A DNA stretch of 64,000 bases. It comes from Hyphomicrobium sp. MC1 (GTDB lineage: Bacteria; Pseudomonadota; Alphaproteobacteria; Rhizobiales; Hyphomicrobiaceae). Shown here in pieces: positions 50,015 to 59,393 of the stretch. Under the pieces are notes generated by a model. The model saw nothing but the letters and a program-made list of their open reading frames with translations, had not been told where the DNA came from and did no database searches. Made by a program: the position numbers and the translations under genes. Position 1 is the first letter of the stretch; every line of letters starts with the position of its first letter. The stretch is from assembly GCF_000253295.1 (NCBI RefSeq), contig NC_015717.1, positions 2,232,001 through 2,296,000 of the forward strand, given 5' to 3'.

Positions 50015-52186
50015 ATGACTGGTCCGACGACTGGCAGCTCCGACACGACCGTCCTTGCCGACGAGACGGCGCCGCCCTCCCCGCCGGTGGCGCGCCGCCT
50101 CCCCGTCGTCTCGACCTATCACGGCGTTACCCTTACCGACGATTACGCGTGGATCCGGGCCGACAACTGGCAGGAGGTGATGCGGCAGCCGCAAGAGTTG
50201 GCTGGGCACATCCGCGATCATCTCGACGCCGAGAACGCCTACACCAAGGCGATGATGGCGCAGACCGGGCCTCTGCAGGAGACGCTGTTCAAGGAGATGA
50301 AGGCGCGTCTCAAGGAGGATGACAGCCACGTCCCGCAACCGGACGGGCCGTTCGAATACTTCCCGCGTTTCGTCAAAGGCGGCCAGTATGCGCAGCTTTG
50401 CCGGATTCCGCGGGGGGGCTCGCAAGGCGATGCGCAGGTTCTGCTCGACGGCAACGCCGAAGCCGAAGGCAAGAGCTATTGGGACCTCGGGGCGACGGCG
50501 CACACGAACGATCACAAGCTGCTCGCCTACGCAACCGACGACAAGGGCTCGGAGCTTTACACAATCCGTATTCGCGACCTGGCGACGGGCCAAAACCTCG
50601 CCGACGAAATTCCGGATTCCCACGGCAGCCTCGAATGGTCGAGCGATGGACGCACGCTTTTCTACATCAAGGTCGACGAGCATCAGCGACCGCTGTTCGT
50701 CTACAGCCACGTACTCGGCACGCCGGTTTCCGACGACAAGCTCGTCTATGAGGAAAAGGATTCAGGCTTCTTCGTCGGGCTGTCGTCGACGCAGTCGCAG
50801 AAATTCATCCTCATCGACATTCACGATCACGATACGAGCGAAGTGCATCTGATTGACGCCGACAATCCCGCGGCCGGTCCGAGGATGGTGACGCCGCGCC
50901 GTGTCGGGCACCAGTACAGCGTCGAGCATCACGGCAAAAACCTCATCATCGCGACGAATTCAAACGATGCGGAAGATTTCCGCGTGGTGATGGCGCCGGT
51001 TGCCACGCCCGAAGAAGCCAACTGGCGCGAGATCGTCGCGCACAAACCGGGGCGACTGATCCTCGACGTCAGCGTGTTCCAGAACTTCGTGACGCGGCTT
51101 GAACGCGGGGAAAGCCTTCCGCGTATCGTCGTTACTCCGATCAAGGCGGGCGGCCGCGCCGACGATTTCTTCGACCTCAGCGGCGAGCACAGCATTGCGT
51201 TCGCTGAAGAGGCTTATGCGCTCGGCATGAGTTCAGGGTACGAGTTCGACACGACGCGTATCCGCTTCACCTATTCGTCGCTGACGACGCCCGCAGAAAC
51301 CTATGACTACGATATGGCCACGCGCGAACGCACGCTGCGCAAGCGCCAGGAAATTCCGAGCGGACATAATCCAGCCGACTACGTGACGCGCCGCCTGCTC
51401 GCGCCTGCGAAGGACGGTGCGCTCGTTCCGGTGACGCTGCTCTACAAGAAGACGACGCCGCTCGATGGTTCGGCGCCGCTGTTCCTTTACGGCTACGGCG
51501 CCTATGGCATCGCGATGCCGGCTGCGTTCTCGACGGCGCGACTGTCGCTCGTCGATCGCGGTTTCATTTTCGCCATCGCGCATATTCGCGGCGGCAAGGA
51601 TAAGGGCTATCGCTGGTACACCGACGGCAAGCTCAAGAAGAAGAAGAACACGTTCACCGACTTCATCGCGGCGGGCGAGCATCTCGTGTCGGAAGGCTTC
51701 ACTACGCGCGGGCGGATCGTCGCCAACGGCGGCTCTGCGGGCGGCATGCTGATGGGCGCGATCGCCAACATGGCGCCTGACCTGTTCCTTGCCATCATCG
51801 CCGACGTGCCGTTCGTCGACGTCTTGAATACGATGCTCGATAAGGATCTGCCGCTGACGCCGCCGGAATGGCCGGAATGGGGAAATCCGCTGACGAGCAA
51901 GGACGACTTCGACTACATCCGCAGCTATTCGCCTTACGATAACGTCGAAGCGAAGGATTATCCGCACATCCTCGCGCTCGCGGGTCTTACCGATCCGCGC
52001 GTGACGTATTGGGAGCCGGCGAAGTGGATCGCTAAGATGCGGGCCCTCAACACGAGCGCCAATCTGGTGCTGTTGAAGACGAACATGGGCGCCGGGCATG
52101 GCGGTGCGTCGGGCCGCTTCGACGGCTTGAAGGATACGGCCTTCAACTTCTCGTTCGCGCTGGAGGTGGCGGGGCTCGGAGTGTAA
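50015..52186 (+). CDS. S9-family oligopeptidase (oligopeptidase B / protease II-like)
   Basis: 723 residues. N-terminal beta-propeller (about 75-430) and C-terminal alpha/beta-hydrolase: catalytic Ser in VANGGSAGGMLMGAIANMAP, Asp in the segment LALAGLTDPRVTYWEPAKWI, His in MGAGHGGASGRF. RGGKDKGYRWYTDGKLKKKKNTFTDFIAAGE is characteristic of protease II. Cleaves short peptides after basic residues in family members. No signal peptide, cytoplasmic. Confidence 0.9.
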   Translation: MTGPTTGSSDTTVLADETAPPSPPVARRLPVVSTYHGVTLTDDYAWIRADNWQEVMRQPQELAGHIRDHLDAENAYTKAMMAQTGPLQETLFKEMKARLKEDDSHVPQPDGPFEYFPRFVKGGQYAQLCRIPRGGSQGDAQVLLDGNAEAEGKSYWDLGATAHTNDHKLLAYATDDKGSELYTIRIRDLATGQNLADEIPDSHGSLEWSSDGRTLFYIKVDEHQRPLFVYSHVLGTPVSDDKLVYEEKDSGFFVGLSSTQSQKFILIDIHDHDTSEVHLIDADNPAAGPRMVTPRRVGHQYSVEHHGKNLIIATNSNDAEDFRVVMAPVATPEEANWREIVAHKPGRLILDVSVFQNFVTRLERGESLPRIVVTPIKAGGRADDFFDLSGEHSIAFAEEAYALGMSSGYEFDTTRIRFTYSSLTTPAETYDYDMATRERTLRKRQEIPSGHNPADYVTRRLLAPAKDGALVPVTLLYKKTTPLDGSAPLFLYGYGAYGIAMPAAFSTARLSLVDRGFIFAIAHIRGGKDKGYRWYTDGKLKKKKNTFTDFIAAGEHLVSEGFTTRGRIVANGGSAGGMLMGAIANMAPDLFLAIIADVPFVDVLNTMLDKDLPLTPPEWPEWGNPLTSKDDFDYIRSYSPYDNVEAKDYPHILALAGLTDPRVTYWEPAKWIAKMRALNTSANLVLLKTNMGAGHGGASGRFDGLKDTAFNFSFALEVAGLGV

Positions 52187-52237
52187 GGCACGAGCCGGCG
52201 GGCGGGCGTCGCCCCGACGAGATGAGACGAGGCGATC

Positions 52238-52549
52238 ATGCACTACGTTCTTTTTTACGATTACGTTCAGGATTACTTGGAGCGACGCGGGGCCCTTCGC
52301 GACGAGCATCTGGTCCTGGCAAGAGCGGCTGTCGAGCGGGGTGAACTCCTTCTTGGCGGCGCATTTGCAGATCCTGCGGATGGGGGCATGCTTCTCTTCT
52401 CGGGAAGCTCGCTTGCCGTAGCGGAGAATTTTGCCAAGGCCGACCCGTACGTCACCCAATGCCTCGTAACACGGTGGCGGGTGCGGGAATGGACGACAGT
52501 CGTCGGGAAAGATGCAGCCCATCCCGTGAAGGCGGTCACATCGGACTGA
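52238..52549 (+). CDS. YciI-family protein
   Basis: 103 residues: MHYVLFYDYVQDYLERRGAL, RDEHLVLARAAVERGELLLG, GGMLLFSGSSLAVAENFAKA, DPYVTQCLVTRWRVREW. This is the YciI dimeric alpha+beta fold with its His/Asp pocket (DEHL). Exact role unknown. 51 bases behind the oligopeptidase gene. Confidence 0.88.
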   Translation: MHYVLFYDYVQDYLERRGALRDEHLVLARAAVERGELLLGGAFADPADGGMLLFSGSSLAVAENFAKADPYVTQCLVTRWRVREWTTVVGKDAAHPVKAVTSD

Positions 52550-52713
52550 GCTTCGTCTCTTGCACTTTTATGACAGCGCGTGTGCAGGTCTCTCGACAAA
52601 ATCGCGAGAGCCGCTAAGCTCCGTATCCTGCATATATTCCTGCAATCGAGACTGACGTTCCTTCCGTGCGTACAGGTCCGGAATATTTCCAGGCCCGATC
52701 TGGAGGCTGGTGC

Positions 52714-53298
52714 ATGTTGCGTATTTCAACGGCTACTTCCTCAAAGACAAAGCTACTTAGCGCGTTCGCGATGATCGCGGTGCTGCTTGCCGCCGCCGCC
52801 GGATATGTCCGCGCCGCGCCTGACAAGTATAGCCTGAAAGTTCCCGACGGCCTCGCCTTCGCCGACTTCAAAGGCTACGAAGACTGGCAGACGGTAGCCG
52901 TGAGCCAAACCGACAGCGCGATGGCCGTCATCCTCGCCAATCCGATAATGATCGAGGCATATCGCTCGGGTATTCCCGAAAACGGCAAGCCGTTCCCGGA
53001 AGGCTCGAAGATCGCGAAGATCCATTGGAAGCCGGTGCCGAGCGGCGAGTCTCCGACGCCCGCGACGGTGCCCGGCACGCTTCAGAATGTCGACTTCATC
53101 GAGAAGGACAGTAAGCGCTTCGCCGACAGCGGCGGTTGGGGCTACGCGGCGTTCAACTACGATGCGTCCACCGATACGTTCTCGCCCGCGACGGCTTCCG
53201 ACACGCCGCCCCAAGAGAACGACGCCAAGTGCGGATTCACCTGCCATACGATCGTGCAGGCGAAGGATTATATTTTTACGGCGTATCCGAAGAGATAG
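52714..53298 (+). CDS. Cytochrome P460-family c-type heme protein
   Basis: 194 residues. Signal peptide (to about YVRAA), then GLAFADFKGYEDWQTVAVSQ, EAYRSGIPENGKPFPEGSKI and the heme motif CGFTCHTIVQAKDYIFTAYP (CxxCH). P460 proteins oxidise hydroxylamine in ammonia oxidisers; related forms occur in methylotrophs and others. Its heme would be attached by the Ccm system encoded at 11-15 kb. Redox substrate not known. Confidence 0.85.
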   Translation: MLRISTATSSKTKLLSAFAMIAVLLAAAAGYVRAAPDKYSLKVPDGLAFADFKGYEDWQTVAVSQTDSAMAVILANPIMIEAYRSGIPENGKPFPEGSKIAKIHWKPVPSGESPTPATVPGTLQNVDFIEKDSKRFADSGGWGYAAFNYDASTDTFSPATASDTPPQENDAKCGFTCHTIVQAKDYIFTAYPKR

Positions 53299-53312
53299 TG
53301 CTGTGTCGCCTC

Positions 53313-53534
53313 TTATTTGAGGCTGGGGTCATTGACTGGCCGGACCGCGGAGCTTTTCTCCGCTGACGTCTCTCGCCAAAGTAGCGTGTCGAAAGCGGGG
53401 GGATATCCGGCCGCGCGATATTCGTCCTCCGGGATCTCTGTTTCCTGCCCATCGGGAAACTTAATCCTGACGCTGTCCTGGGTCGTGAGACATTTCCAAC
53501 CGTTGTGAATTCTGAAAAGACCATGCGTTTCCAT
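53313..53534 (-). CDS. Small hypothetical protein
   Basis: 73 residues: METHGLFRIHNGWKCLTTQD, SVRIKFPDGQETEIPEDEYR, AAGYPPAFDTLLWRETSAEK. No family recognised. A strong GGAGGAG lies about 6 bases before the ATG at 53534, supporting translation. Soluble; convergent with the P460 gene. Confidence 0.5.
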   Translation of the reverse strand: METHGLFRIHNGWKCLTTQDSVRIKFPDGQETEIPEDEYRAAGYPPAFDTLLWRETSAEKSSAVRPVNDPSLK

Positions 53535-53554
53535 TTGATGCTCCTCCAAAGAGT

Positions 53555-53746
53555 TCATTCGCTTGCGATGCAGCATTTGACGGGTGTCAGCCGTTCGCAG
53601 CCTCGCTCAGCGCGGAGATATGAGGCTGCGATCATAGGGAAACGAGATCCCTGCCGGTCCCACCAAATAAGAAAAGCATAAATGCCGAACCCGTCCGTAA
53701 GAGGAATTCGCTCGAATGCTATGGGCTTGTTTGTCGGCGTTTGCAC
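53555..53746 (-). CDS. Doubtful small reading frame
   Basis: 63 codons (MQTPTNKPIAFERIPLTDGF, GIYAFLIWWDRQGSRFPMIA..). No recognised family and no good ribosome-binding site. It sits in the gap between the terminator at 53750 and the small gene at 53534 and may be spurious. Confidence 0.2.
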   Translation of the reverse strand: MQTPTNKPIAFERIPLTDGFGIYAFLIWWDRQGSRFPMIAASYLRAERGCERLTPVKCCIASE

Positions 53747-53749
53747 ATA

Positions 53750-53776
53750 AAAAAGCCCGCGAAGCGCGGGTCTTTC
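53750..53776 (-). terminator. Rho-independent terminator of the pentapeptide gene
   Basis: On the minus strand, AGACCCGCG-CTT-CGCGGGCTTTTTT: stem ACCCGCG/CGCGGGC followed by six T residues, 34 bases beyond the stop codon at 53810. Confidence 0.8.
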
Positions 53777-53809
53777 TCATTTATGCGTCGCTCCAGAAGA
53801 CAGCCGGTT

Positions 53810-54595
53810 TCACTCAACGACGGCAAGTCCTTTTGCCTTGTCCGCGTTGCGGGCCTGCTTAAGGTTCTTGATGCCGTTGACGTTGGCGGACGTGAAATCG
53901 GCGTCCAAGAGATTAGCGCCTTTTACGTCCGCTCCATCGAAATTCGACCCGCCGAGTTCGGCGTCGTCCAAATTGGCGTCCGTCATGTCCGCACCCTTCA
54001 ACGAAGAAAATTCGATCAACACCCGACGCATGTTCGCACCGCGGAACGACGCGCCGTCGAGCGTTGAATTGCGGAATGTGCCGCGCATCAGTCCCATCGA
54101 CTGATTGGCCTCGTTTGGCGCCAAGTTGGCTTTATCGAAGTTCGCGTTCTGCAAATTCGCTTTACTGAAATCAGCCGCGACGTGAGCGCCGGAAAAATTC
54201 GCGCCTTGCAGGTTTGCGCCTTGGAGCTGGGTTTGAAATAGGCTTGCGCCTCGCAGCTGCGCGCCGCTCCAATTGGAGTTCAACGACCAAGCAGAATCGA
54301 GGTTCACGCCGTCGAGGTTCGAGTTCGAGAGGTTGGCGCGCATCAGGCGAGCGGCCTGTAGATTCACGCGGCGCAAATCCATCTTCGACAAATCCAGTCC
54401 GTTCAGCGCCTTTCCTGAGAGGTCGAGCTTTTCCCCTGCTTTCAGCTTAGCGAGAGCAGCACTGATGTCCGCTCGGCTCATCTCGGCCTTCGTATAGGCG
54501 TCGGAACTAAAATCGACCATGTCGGTCATGCTTTGCGCGGCAAGTGCGGGGGCGCCTAAAATCAAGAAACTTAGGACTGCCAATGCTCGCTTCAT
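53810..54595 (-). CDS. Exported pentapeptide-repeat protein
   Basis: 261 residues. Signal peptide (ALAVLSFLILGAPALA), then from about residue 60 to 250 a regular five-residue repeat of the A(D/N)Lxx type: LSGKALNGLDLSKMDLRRVN, LQGANLQGANFSGAHVAADF, NFDGADVKGANLLDADF. This should fold as a right-handed beta-helix. Function unknown in most members; periplasmic location is predicted. Transcription ends at the terminator just downstream. Confidence 0.88.
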   Translation of the reverse strand: MKRALAVLSFLILGAPALAAQSMTDMVDFSSDAYTKAEMSRADISAALAKLKAGEKLDLSGKALNGLDLSKMDLRRVNLQAARLMRANLSNSNLDGVNLDSAWSLNSNWSGAQLRGASLFQTQLQGANLQGANFSGAHVAADFSKANLQNANFDKANLAPNEANQSMGLMRGTFRNSTLDGASFRGANMRRVLIEFSSLKGADMTDANLDDAELGGSNFDGADVKGANLLDADFTSANVNGIKNLKQARNADKAKGLAVVE

Positions 54596-54755
54596 GTCAG
54601 TTCTCCAGGATCTGCATTTCGCTCAAAAAAGCCGAATACGGCGCTGGCGTATGTGACCAAAGTCACGCTGATTAGATTGGGACGAGCGAACCGAATGTTA
54701 ATGATGGGCTGTCGGATCCTGAGCAGGTAATCGGTGCGTTTGCTCCCCCAAAAAC

Positions 54756-54784
54756 AAAAAAGGCCCGCCGAAGCGGGCCTTTCG
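54756..54784 (-). terminator. Rho-independent terminator
   Basis: On the minus strand, AAAGGCCCGCTTCGGCGGGCCTTTTTTTG: perfect stem AAGGCCCGC/GCGGGCCTT with TTCG-like loop and a T tract. Ends the transcript of the membrane protein gene that stops at 54802. Confidence 0.88.
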
Positions 54785-54801
54785 TTTCTAGGAGGCAGCG
54801 C

Positions 54802-56133
54802 TTAGGCTGCGACAGTGCCGAAGGTCAGCGATTTCGTAACCTCCTCGAGCGCCGTGTCGGATTTTAGTGCGATACCGATGTACCGGACTCGTCCGGCTAC
54901 CTTCTCCTTTTTCACGCCAAGCTCGGCGAATTCACGGGCAAAGCTTGGAAGTGCTGCAGGCTCCTTGTTCTTAGAGTCACACCAAGAGCAATAGTCTTCA
55001 TAGAGTTCAGTAGCCGTTACACTTGATCCATCACGGACCTCGACATTCTCCTTGTAGAAACGTTCGGTGTTGTTCTCGGGGACGAGGCGCGCAACCGGCG
55101 CCACGACCTTGCTTTCGACAACCGTGGGCTCTGCCTGATGCACTTCTGCGGGCGGAGCTTCGATTGCGCGCGCCGGGGCAACGGGTGTTTCGAGAGCGAT
55201 CTCGAGCGACCGGTTGTCGTTGGCGCCAGAACGCGGCTTTTTCGTTTGCACGGTCACCGGTGTGAGCACCGGAACCGCCACCGCTGCCGCAGCGGTGCTT
55301 GCTTCCGTCAACGCCTTCGGCGAGACGGGCTTGGGCTGGCGATCATAAAGTCGCCACTGGCTGAATGCGACGTACATGCCGAATCCAGACCCGATCTCGA
55401 GCAGCAGGGCGACGAACAACGTCAACGCCATCTGCACGTTCTCGATCTTCACGTTCGGGAAGAACGCGTTCGCAAGCTCGGTCAAAACCTTCGCCTGCGG
55501 GTCGGCTTCCGACAGCGCAGGCGTACCTGCGGTCGCATCGATCTTCGACTTGAGCTCGGCAATATGAGCGTCGGCCTTCTTGGCCGAGGCCGCGGATGCA
55601 AGCTCGGCTTCAAGAGACGTCACCTGCTGACAGAGCTGGCGCCGCATGTTGGTCGTGACTTCTGTACAGCCTTTCGACCACTTCCATGCCTTGTCGAGCT
55701 TCAGCCCATCGATCTCGCTCTGCACCGTTTCATACGGACGATGCTGTGGGATCCAGGCCGCTTGCTCTTCCGCACGCTTCAGCTCGGTCCTCAGGTCCTG
55801 ATAGACTTGAGCTTCCTGAGCGCGTTCCCCGGTCGAATCGAAGCGGTTCAACGCCGCGTGACCGAGTGCGGAGGTCATGGAATAGGTCGTTACGACCGTC
55901 CAGACCAAGGCGGACGCTGCCGCTTGCGACCAAATTCGATTGCGTACTGCGGCAAAGAAGAAAAACGGTACAAGAGCCTTCATGCAGTCGGCAGCAGCGG
56001 ATGCTGCTCCGTAGATTTGGCCGTCGAGTTCGGTTCGTCCGAGACTGAAGCCAAAACGCCAGTTCATCGCAGCGGAAACGGCGAGCAATACGCCTGCTGC
56101 GAGAACCCCCAACACGCCTAAAACGTGTCTCAT
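54802..56133 (-). CDS. Membrane protein with D5-primase-like C-terminal domain
   Basis: 443 residues. Three hydrophobic segments lie in the N-terminal third (about 3-22, 48-68, 75-95), then a coiled-coil region (EAQVYQDLRTELKRAEEQAA; SLEAELASAASAKKADAHIAEL), another membrane segment (about 250-272, MALTLFVALLLEIGSGFGMY), a Pro/Ala-rich linker and a C-terminal domain: VTATELYEDYCSWCDSKNKE, PAALPSFAREFAELGVKKEK, VRYIGIALKSD. That end matches the C-terminal (winged-helix) region of phage/plasmid D5-type primases. A membrane-anchored DNA-binding protein is an inference. AGGAGAGG lies ahead of the ATG at 56133. Confidence 0.6.
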   Translation of the reverse strand: MRHVLGVLGVLAAGVLLAVSAAMNWRFGFSLGRTELDGQIYGAASAAADCMKALVPFFFFAAVRNRIWSQAAASALVWTVVTTYSMTSALGHAALNRFDSTGERAQEAQVYQDLRTELKRAEEQAAWIPQHRPYETVQSEIDGLKLDKAWKWSKGCTEVTTNMRRQLCQQVTSLEAELASAASAKKADAHIAELKSKIDATAGTPALSEADPQAKVLTELANAFFPNVKIENVQMALTLFVALLLEIGSGFGMYVAFSQWRLYDRQPKPVSPKALTEASTAAAAVAVPVLTPVTVQTKKPRSGANDNRSLEIALETPVAPARAIEAPPAEVHQAEPTVVESKVVAPVARLVPENNTERFYKENVEVRDGSSVTATELYEDYCSWCDSKNKEPAALPSFAREFAELGVKKEKVAGRVRYIGIALKSDTALEEVTKSLTFGTVAA

Positions 56134-56925
56134 CGTGGTTGCCCTCTCCTGTGAAGGCCGGTCGGTAATTAAAAAAGACCGGCCACGTCGTTGTGGTCCC
56201 AGCGACCGAGGGTGCCGCCGACCAAGCTCCGGTACGCGAACGGGCAAGATTGCGAATGATCTCCGTTCGTTCGGCTGTGAGCTCCGATGTCATCCCCATG
56301 ACAAATCGGCAGACGAGCGACGCGAAAACCGCACAATCAAGCAAACCAGAGCCGCCACATTCGAAGCCCGACTGGAGAATTCCGCCACGATTTCGCCGCA
56401 AGAAATCAGAGTGGAAAACTTTATCGTCCGGTTCGGACCGAAGGTGGAAAACTTACGCGAATTAAACTCCCCTCTCTTTCAGCCGTAGCTGAGTCGGGGG
56501 GCGATGTGAATCCGAAACGATAGAAGAATCAGAATTGTAGGGGCACGTGCCGACTATGACGCGAGTGTCATATGACGATGTCCACAAGCTTCCGGCAGCG
56601 GTTGAAAAGTCCCGGTTATCAAGAGGTTTTGCACCGGCCGCGTAAGTTTCGCACAAGCCTCAGATTATGGCGGGCGTGTGCCGGATGTCGTTCTTGGCAT
56701 GGCGAGCACATGGCGGCCCCATGTCGCGCCCGTCACAAGGTATGACGCATTGTGCGTTTACCAAGCGCCCGGACTTGAGGCATTCTCATCTCGTGTTGGG
56801 CTTGCACATTGGAATGTGCAGCGTCGCCGGTTTTAATGGGCGGGGCTGACTGCTCATCGTTCCGGCCCGATCGTTTTCCGGACGACCGCGTGACTGATGT
56901 TCAGTGAGGTTGGTGGAGTCGCGTC
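56134..56925. other. 792-base stretch without a convincing gene
   Basis: Reading frames of 64-117 codons exist on both strands, but none has a recognisable domain, good codon pattern or ribosome-binding site. The segment 56260-56640 is less GC-rich than its neighbours. No tRNA, riboswitch or hairpin-plus-T-tract was seen. It presumably holds the promoters of the flanking genes and perhaps an unrecognised small RNA. Confidence 0.5.
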
Positions 56926-58068
56926 ATGTCACGCCCCGGTGCACTGCTGCTGATCACCGCCGGTATCGTTCTGGGAAGCCTGTACCTCTTTCCGTTCTCA
57001 GATCCTTCTGACGACCTCGCCGCCGTCACGCGCATTTCCGTCGCGCCCGACCGCACCGATCGGGAGCGAAACATCATCCCGACATTTGCGCCGACGTCTC
57101 CGTCTTGGCAAAAACCGGTTGCCGCCAATGCGAACGAGGTCGCGACAGTCGCGCTTCCGAAGCCCAGCACCTGGACGACGGTCGTGGCGGCCGGACGTTC
57201 GGTCGTGTCGCCGGTGCGATCCTCGGGCTCGTCAGATCCTGCGACCCGCACTCAGCTGGCACGCGACCTGCAGACCGAATTGCAGCGCGTCGGCTGCTAT
57301 CGCGGCACAATCAACGGCAGCTGGACGCAATCGACACGGCGGGCCATGGCTGCGTTCCTGGATCGCGCCAACGCCGTGCTGCCGTACAATCAGCCTGACT
57401 ACGTGTTGCTTGCGCTGGTGCAGAGCCATCAGGATGTGATGTGCTCCGCCGACTGCCCCTCCGGACAGATCATGCAGGGTGACGGCCGTTGCGTTCCCGC
57501 GGCGGTCATCGCGCAGGCCGAGAGACGGCAGAAGCGACAGGATGGACGTTGGCTGACGATCACGCGTCTTGCCGATGGACGCGCTGGCGAGCGTACTGTG
57601 GCGTCAAAGCCGGCCGAGCGCGAGGTACTGCCTTGGCAGAGAAATCAGGTCGTCGCCGATCCGCTGCCGCAGGTCGCCATTGCTCCTCGGCCTGATCCGT
57701 TGCCTGGGCGCATGTCGATCGGCGGGCCTCTCCCGCCAGAGGTGATGGCGCCTCCTTCGACTTCCGTCGTCACCGGTGCGTTGCCCGCTGTTACCGTTAC
57801 GCCCAATGGGTCAGCGAAGCTCGCCGCTCTGCAATATGAGCCGGACGACGACAGTGTTTCCGACGACGCCGATGCGGCTGACGCTCTCTCGGTACCGCGC
57901 GACGGCGACATCGCGCCAGCGCACAAGGTGAAGAAATCCCGCCGCGCCGAGAGCGAGAAACGGCGGCGATATAATTCCTATGCTTACTCAGGCAAGCGCC
58001 GCCATGGCGATCCGCGTCCAGGCACGACACGCTTCAATCTCATGCAGTCGCTTGGCGGCGTATATTGA
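56926..58068 (+). CDS. Exported peptidoglycan-binding-like protein with disordered C-terminus
   Basis: 380 residues. Signal/membrane segment (about 4-24), a PG-binding-like domain at about 107-180 (LARDLQTELQRVGCYRGTIN, GSWTQSTRRAMAAFLDRANA) with four Cys (GCYRG, MCSADCPSGQ, GRCVP), then a long low-complexity region rich in Pro, Ala and Arg. This layout is common in Hyphomicrobiales. The four Cys may form disulfides. Role in the cell wall is inferred. Confidence 0.65.
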   Translation: MSRPGALLLITAGIVLGSLYLFPFSDPSDDLAAVTRISVAPDRTDRERNIIPTFAPTSPSWQKPVAANANEVATVALPKPSTWTTVVAAGRSVVSPVRSSGSSDPATRTQLARDLQTELQRVGCYRGTINGSWTQSTRRAMAAFLDRANAVLPYNQPDYVLLALVQSHQDVMCSADCPSGQIMQGDGRCVPAAVIAQAERRQKRQDGRWLTITRLADGRAGERTVASKPAEREVLPWQRNQVVADPLPQVAIAPRPDPLPGRMSIGGPLPPEVMAPPSTSVVTGALPAVTVTPNGSAKLAALQYEPDDDSVSDDADAADALSVPRDGDIAPAHKVKKSRRAESEKRRRYNSYAYSGKRRHGDPRPGTTRFNLMQSLGGVY

Positions 58069-58073
58069 CGGTC

Positions 58074-58400
58074 TTAAATCTCGGTGCCGTCTCTGACCCA
58101 CCTCAGGTATGCGTCGCTCCCGCCCGTGACAGGGACAACAAGCACCGCGGGCGTCTCGTAGGGATGGTTGGCGACGATGTGCGCAACAGCGCGTTCGGCA
58201 CCCTCGGCTGCGAGCTTGACGATCATGACGGCTTCATCCGCCGTCTCGGTGTTGCCCTTCCAGACGTAAACCGACGTCATTGACGGCAGGACGTTAACGC
58301 AGCCGGCCAGCCGCCGCTCAACCAGATCCTTGCCCAAAGCCAGGGCTGCGGCGCGATCCGGGAACGTCGCGTAAATCATCACGACGCCATCGGCTGGCAT
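58074..58400 (-). CDS. cutA: CutA1-like divalent ion tolerance protein
   Basis: 108 residues: VMIYATFPDRAAALALGKDL, VERRLAGCVNVLPSMTSVYV, WKGNTETADEAVMIVKLAAE and HPYETPAVLVVPVTGGSDAY are the CutA1 trimer signature. Implicated in copper tolerance in E. coli, otherwise a signalling-type protein. ATG at 58400. Convergent with the upstream PG-binding gene. Confidence 0.92.
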   Translation of the reverse strand: MPADGVVMIYATFPDRAAALALGKDLVERRLAGCVNVLPSMTSVYVWKGNTETADEAVMIVKLAAEGAERAVAHIVANHPYETPAVLVVPVTGGSDAYLRWVRDGTEI

Positions 58401-58518
58401 CGGGCGGCACTCTCCGCTATCCCCCGTAGGGGGCTTGTCGTTTGACGGCACTTGAGCGAGCTTCCCTGCCTTGTTTCGCAGCCTTACAACCGCGACAGCA
58501 TTTACCTGAAGGGCCTTG

Positions 58519-59301
58519 ATGGCGAAAGAAAAGCACAAATTCGAGCGCATCGCCTTCGTCGCGAGCGAAGTGCCCGAAGCGATCGAAGCCCAGGCGGCCC
58601 TGATCAAACGCTACGGCGAAACCGACCCTGCGGAGGCTGACGTCATCGTGGCGCTCGGCGGCGACGGCTTCATGTTGCAGACGCTCCATCGGTTCATCAA
58701 CGACAAGATCCCGATCTACGGCATGAACCGGGGCTCGGTGGGCTTCCTGATGAACGACTACCGGGAAGAGGATCTGCTTGAGCGGCTGTCAGCGGCCGAG
58801 ACGAGCCGCATCCATCCGCTGGCGATGATCGCGACGGACGCCAACGGCAAGGCGCACAAGAGCCTCGCCATCAACGAAATCTCGCTATTCCGGCAGCGCT
58901 ATCAGGCCGCCAAGTTGCAGGTAGCCATCGACGACAAGATGCGGCTCGAAGAGTTGATCTGCGACGGCATCCTGGTTTCGACGCCGGCCGGCTCGACGGC
59001 TTATAACCTCTCGGCGCACGGTCCCATTCTGCCGATCAAATCTCAATTGCTGGCCGTGACGCCGATCAGTCCTTTTCGCCCGCGGCGTTGGCGTGGCGCC
59101 ATCGTGCCGAGCAAGGTGCGCATCACGATCTCGGTGCTGGAGCACGAGAAACGGCCTGTCAGCGCCGTGGCCGACCACTTCGAGACGCGCAACGTCATCA
59201 AAGTCGACATCGAGCAGGCCCGCGCCATCGAACTTTACATGATGTTCGACCGCGAGCACGGCCTCGAAGAGCGCGTGCTGGCCGAGCAGTTCAGGTATTA
59301 G
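58519..59301 (+). CDS. nadK: NAD kinase
   Basis: 260 residues. ATP-binding loop GGDGFMLQTLHRF, NAD-site segment GMNRGSVGFLMND, and ILVSTPAGSTAYNLSAHGPI, PFRPRRWRGAIVP are diagnostic. Phosphorylates NAD to NADP. TTG-ATG at 58516-58521; ATG at 58519 is taken as start. Divergent from cutA. Confidence 0.95.
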   Translation: MAKEKHKFERIAFVASEVPEAIEAQAALIKRYGETDPAEADVIVALGGDGFMLQTLHRFINDKIPIYGMNRGSVGFLMNDYREEDLLERLSAAETSRIHPLAMIATDANGKAHKSLAINEISLFRQRYQAAKLQVAIDDKMRLEELICDGILVSTPAGSTAYNLSAHGPILPIKSQLLAVTPISPFRPRRWRGAIVPSKVRITISVLEHEKRPVSAVADHFETRNVIKVDIEQARAIELYMMFDREHGLEERVLAEQFRY

Positions 59302-59308
59302 GTTTGAT

Positions 59309-59393
59309 GGCGCTCGGCGACGCGCGTTCCGCGAGCCGGCGGGCTTTCTGATAGCGCGTTGCGACTCCGCTTCGCGGAGCCGGCCGCAACGCG
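59309..59393. repeat. Two palindromic elements behind nadK, first one truncated
   Basis: 59309-59343 keeps the left stem GCGCTCGGCG and core GACGCGCGTTCCGCGAGCCGGC but lacks its right stem. 59356-59393 is complete (stem GCGTTGCG/CGCAACGC, core ACTCCGCTTCGCGGAGCCGGC). The only copies found outside the GTA-like cluster. Confidence 0.8.

Noticed and set aside
56135..56488. 117-codon plus-strand frame
   Set aside because: Overlaps the promoter side of the divergent membrane protein gene, starts without a ribosome-binding site and shows no domain.
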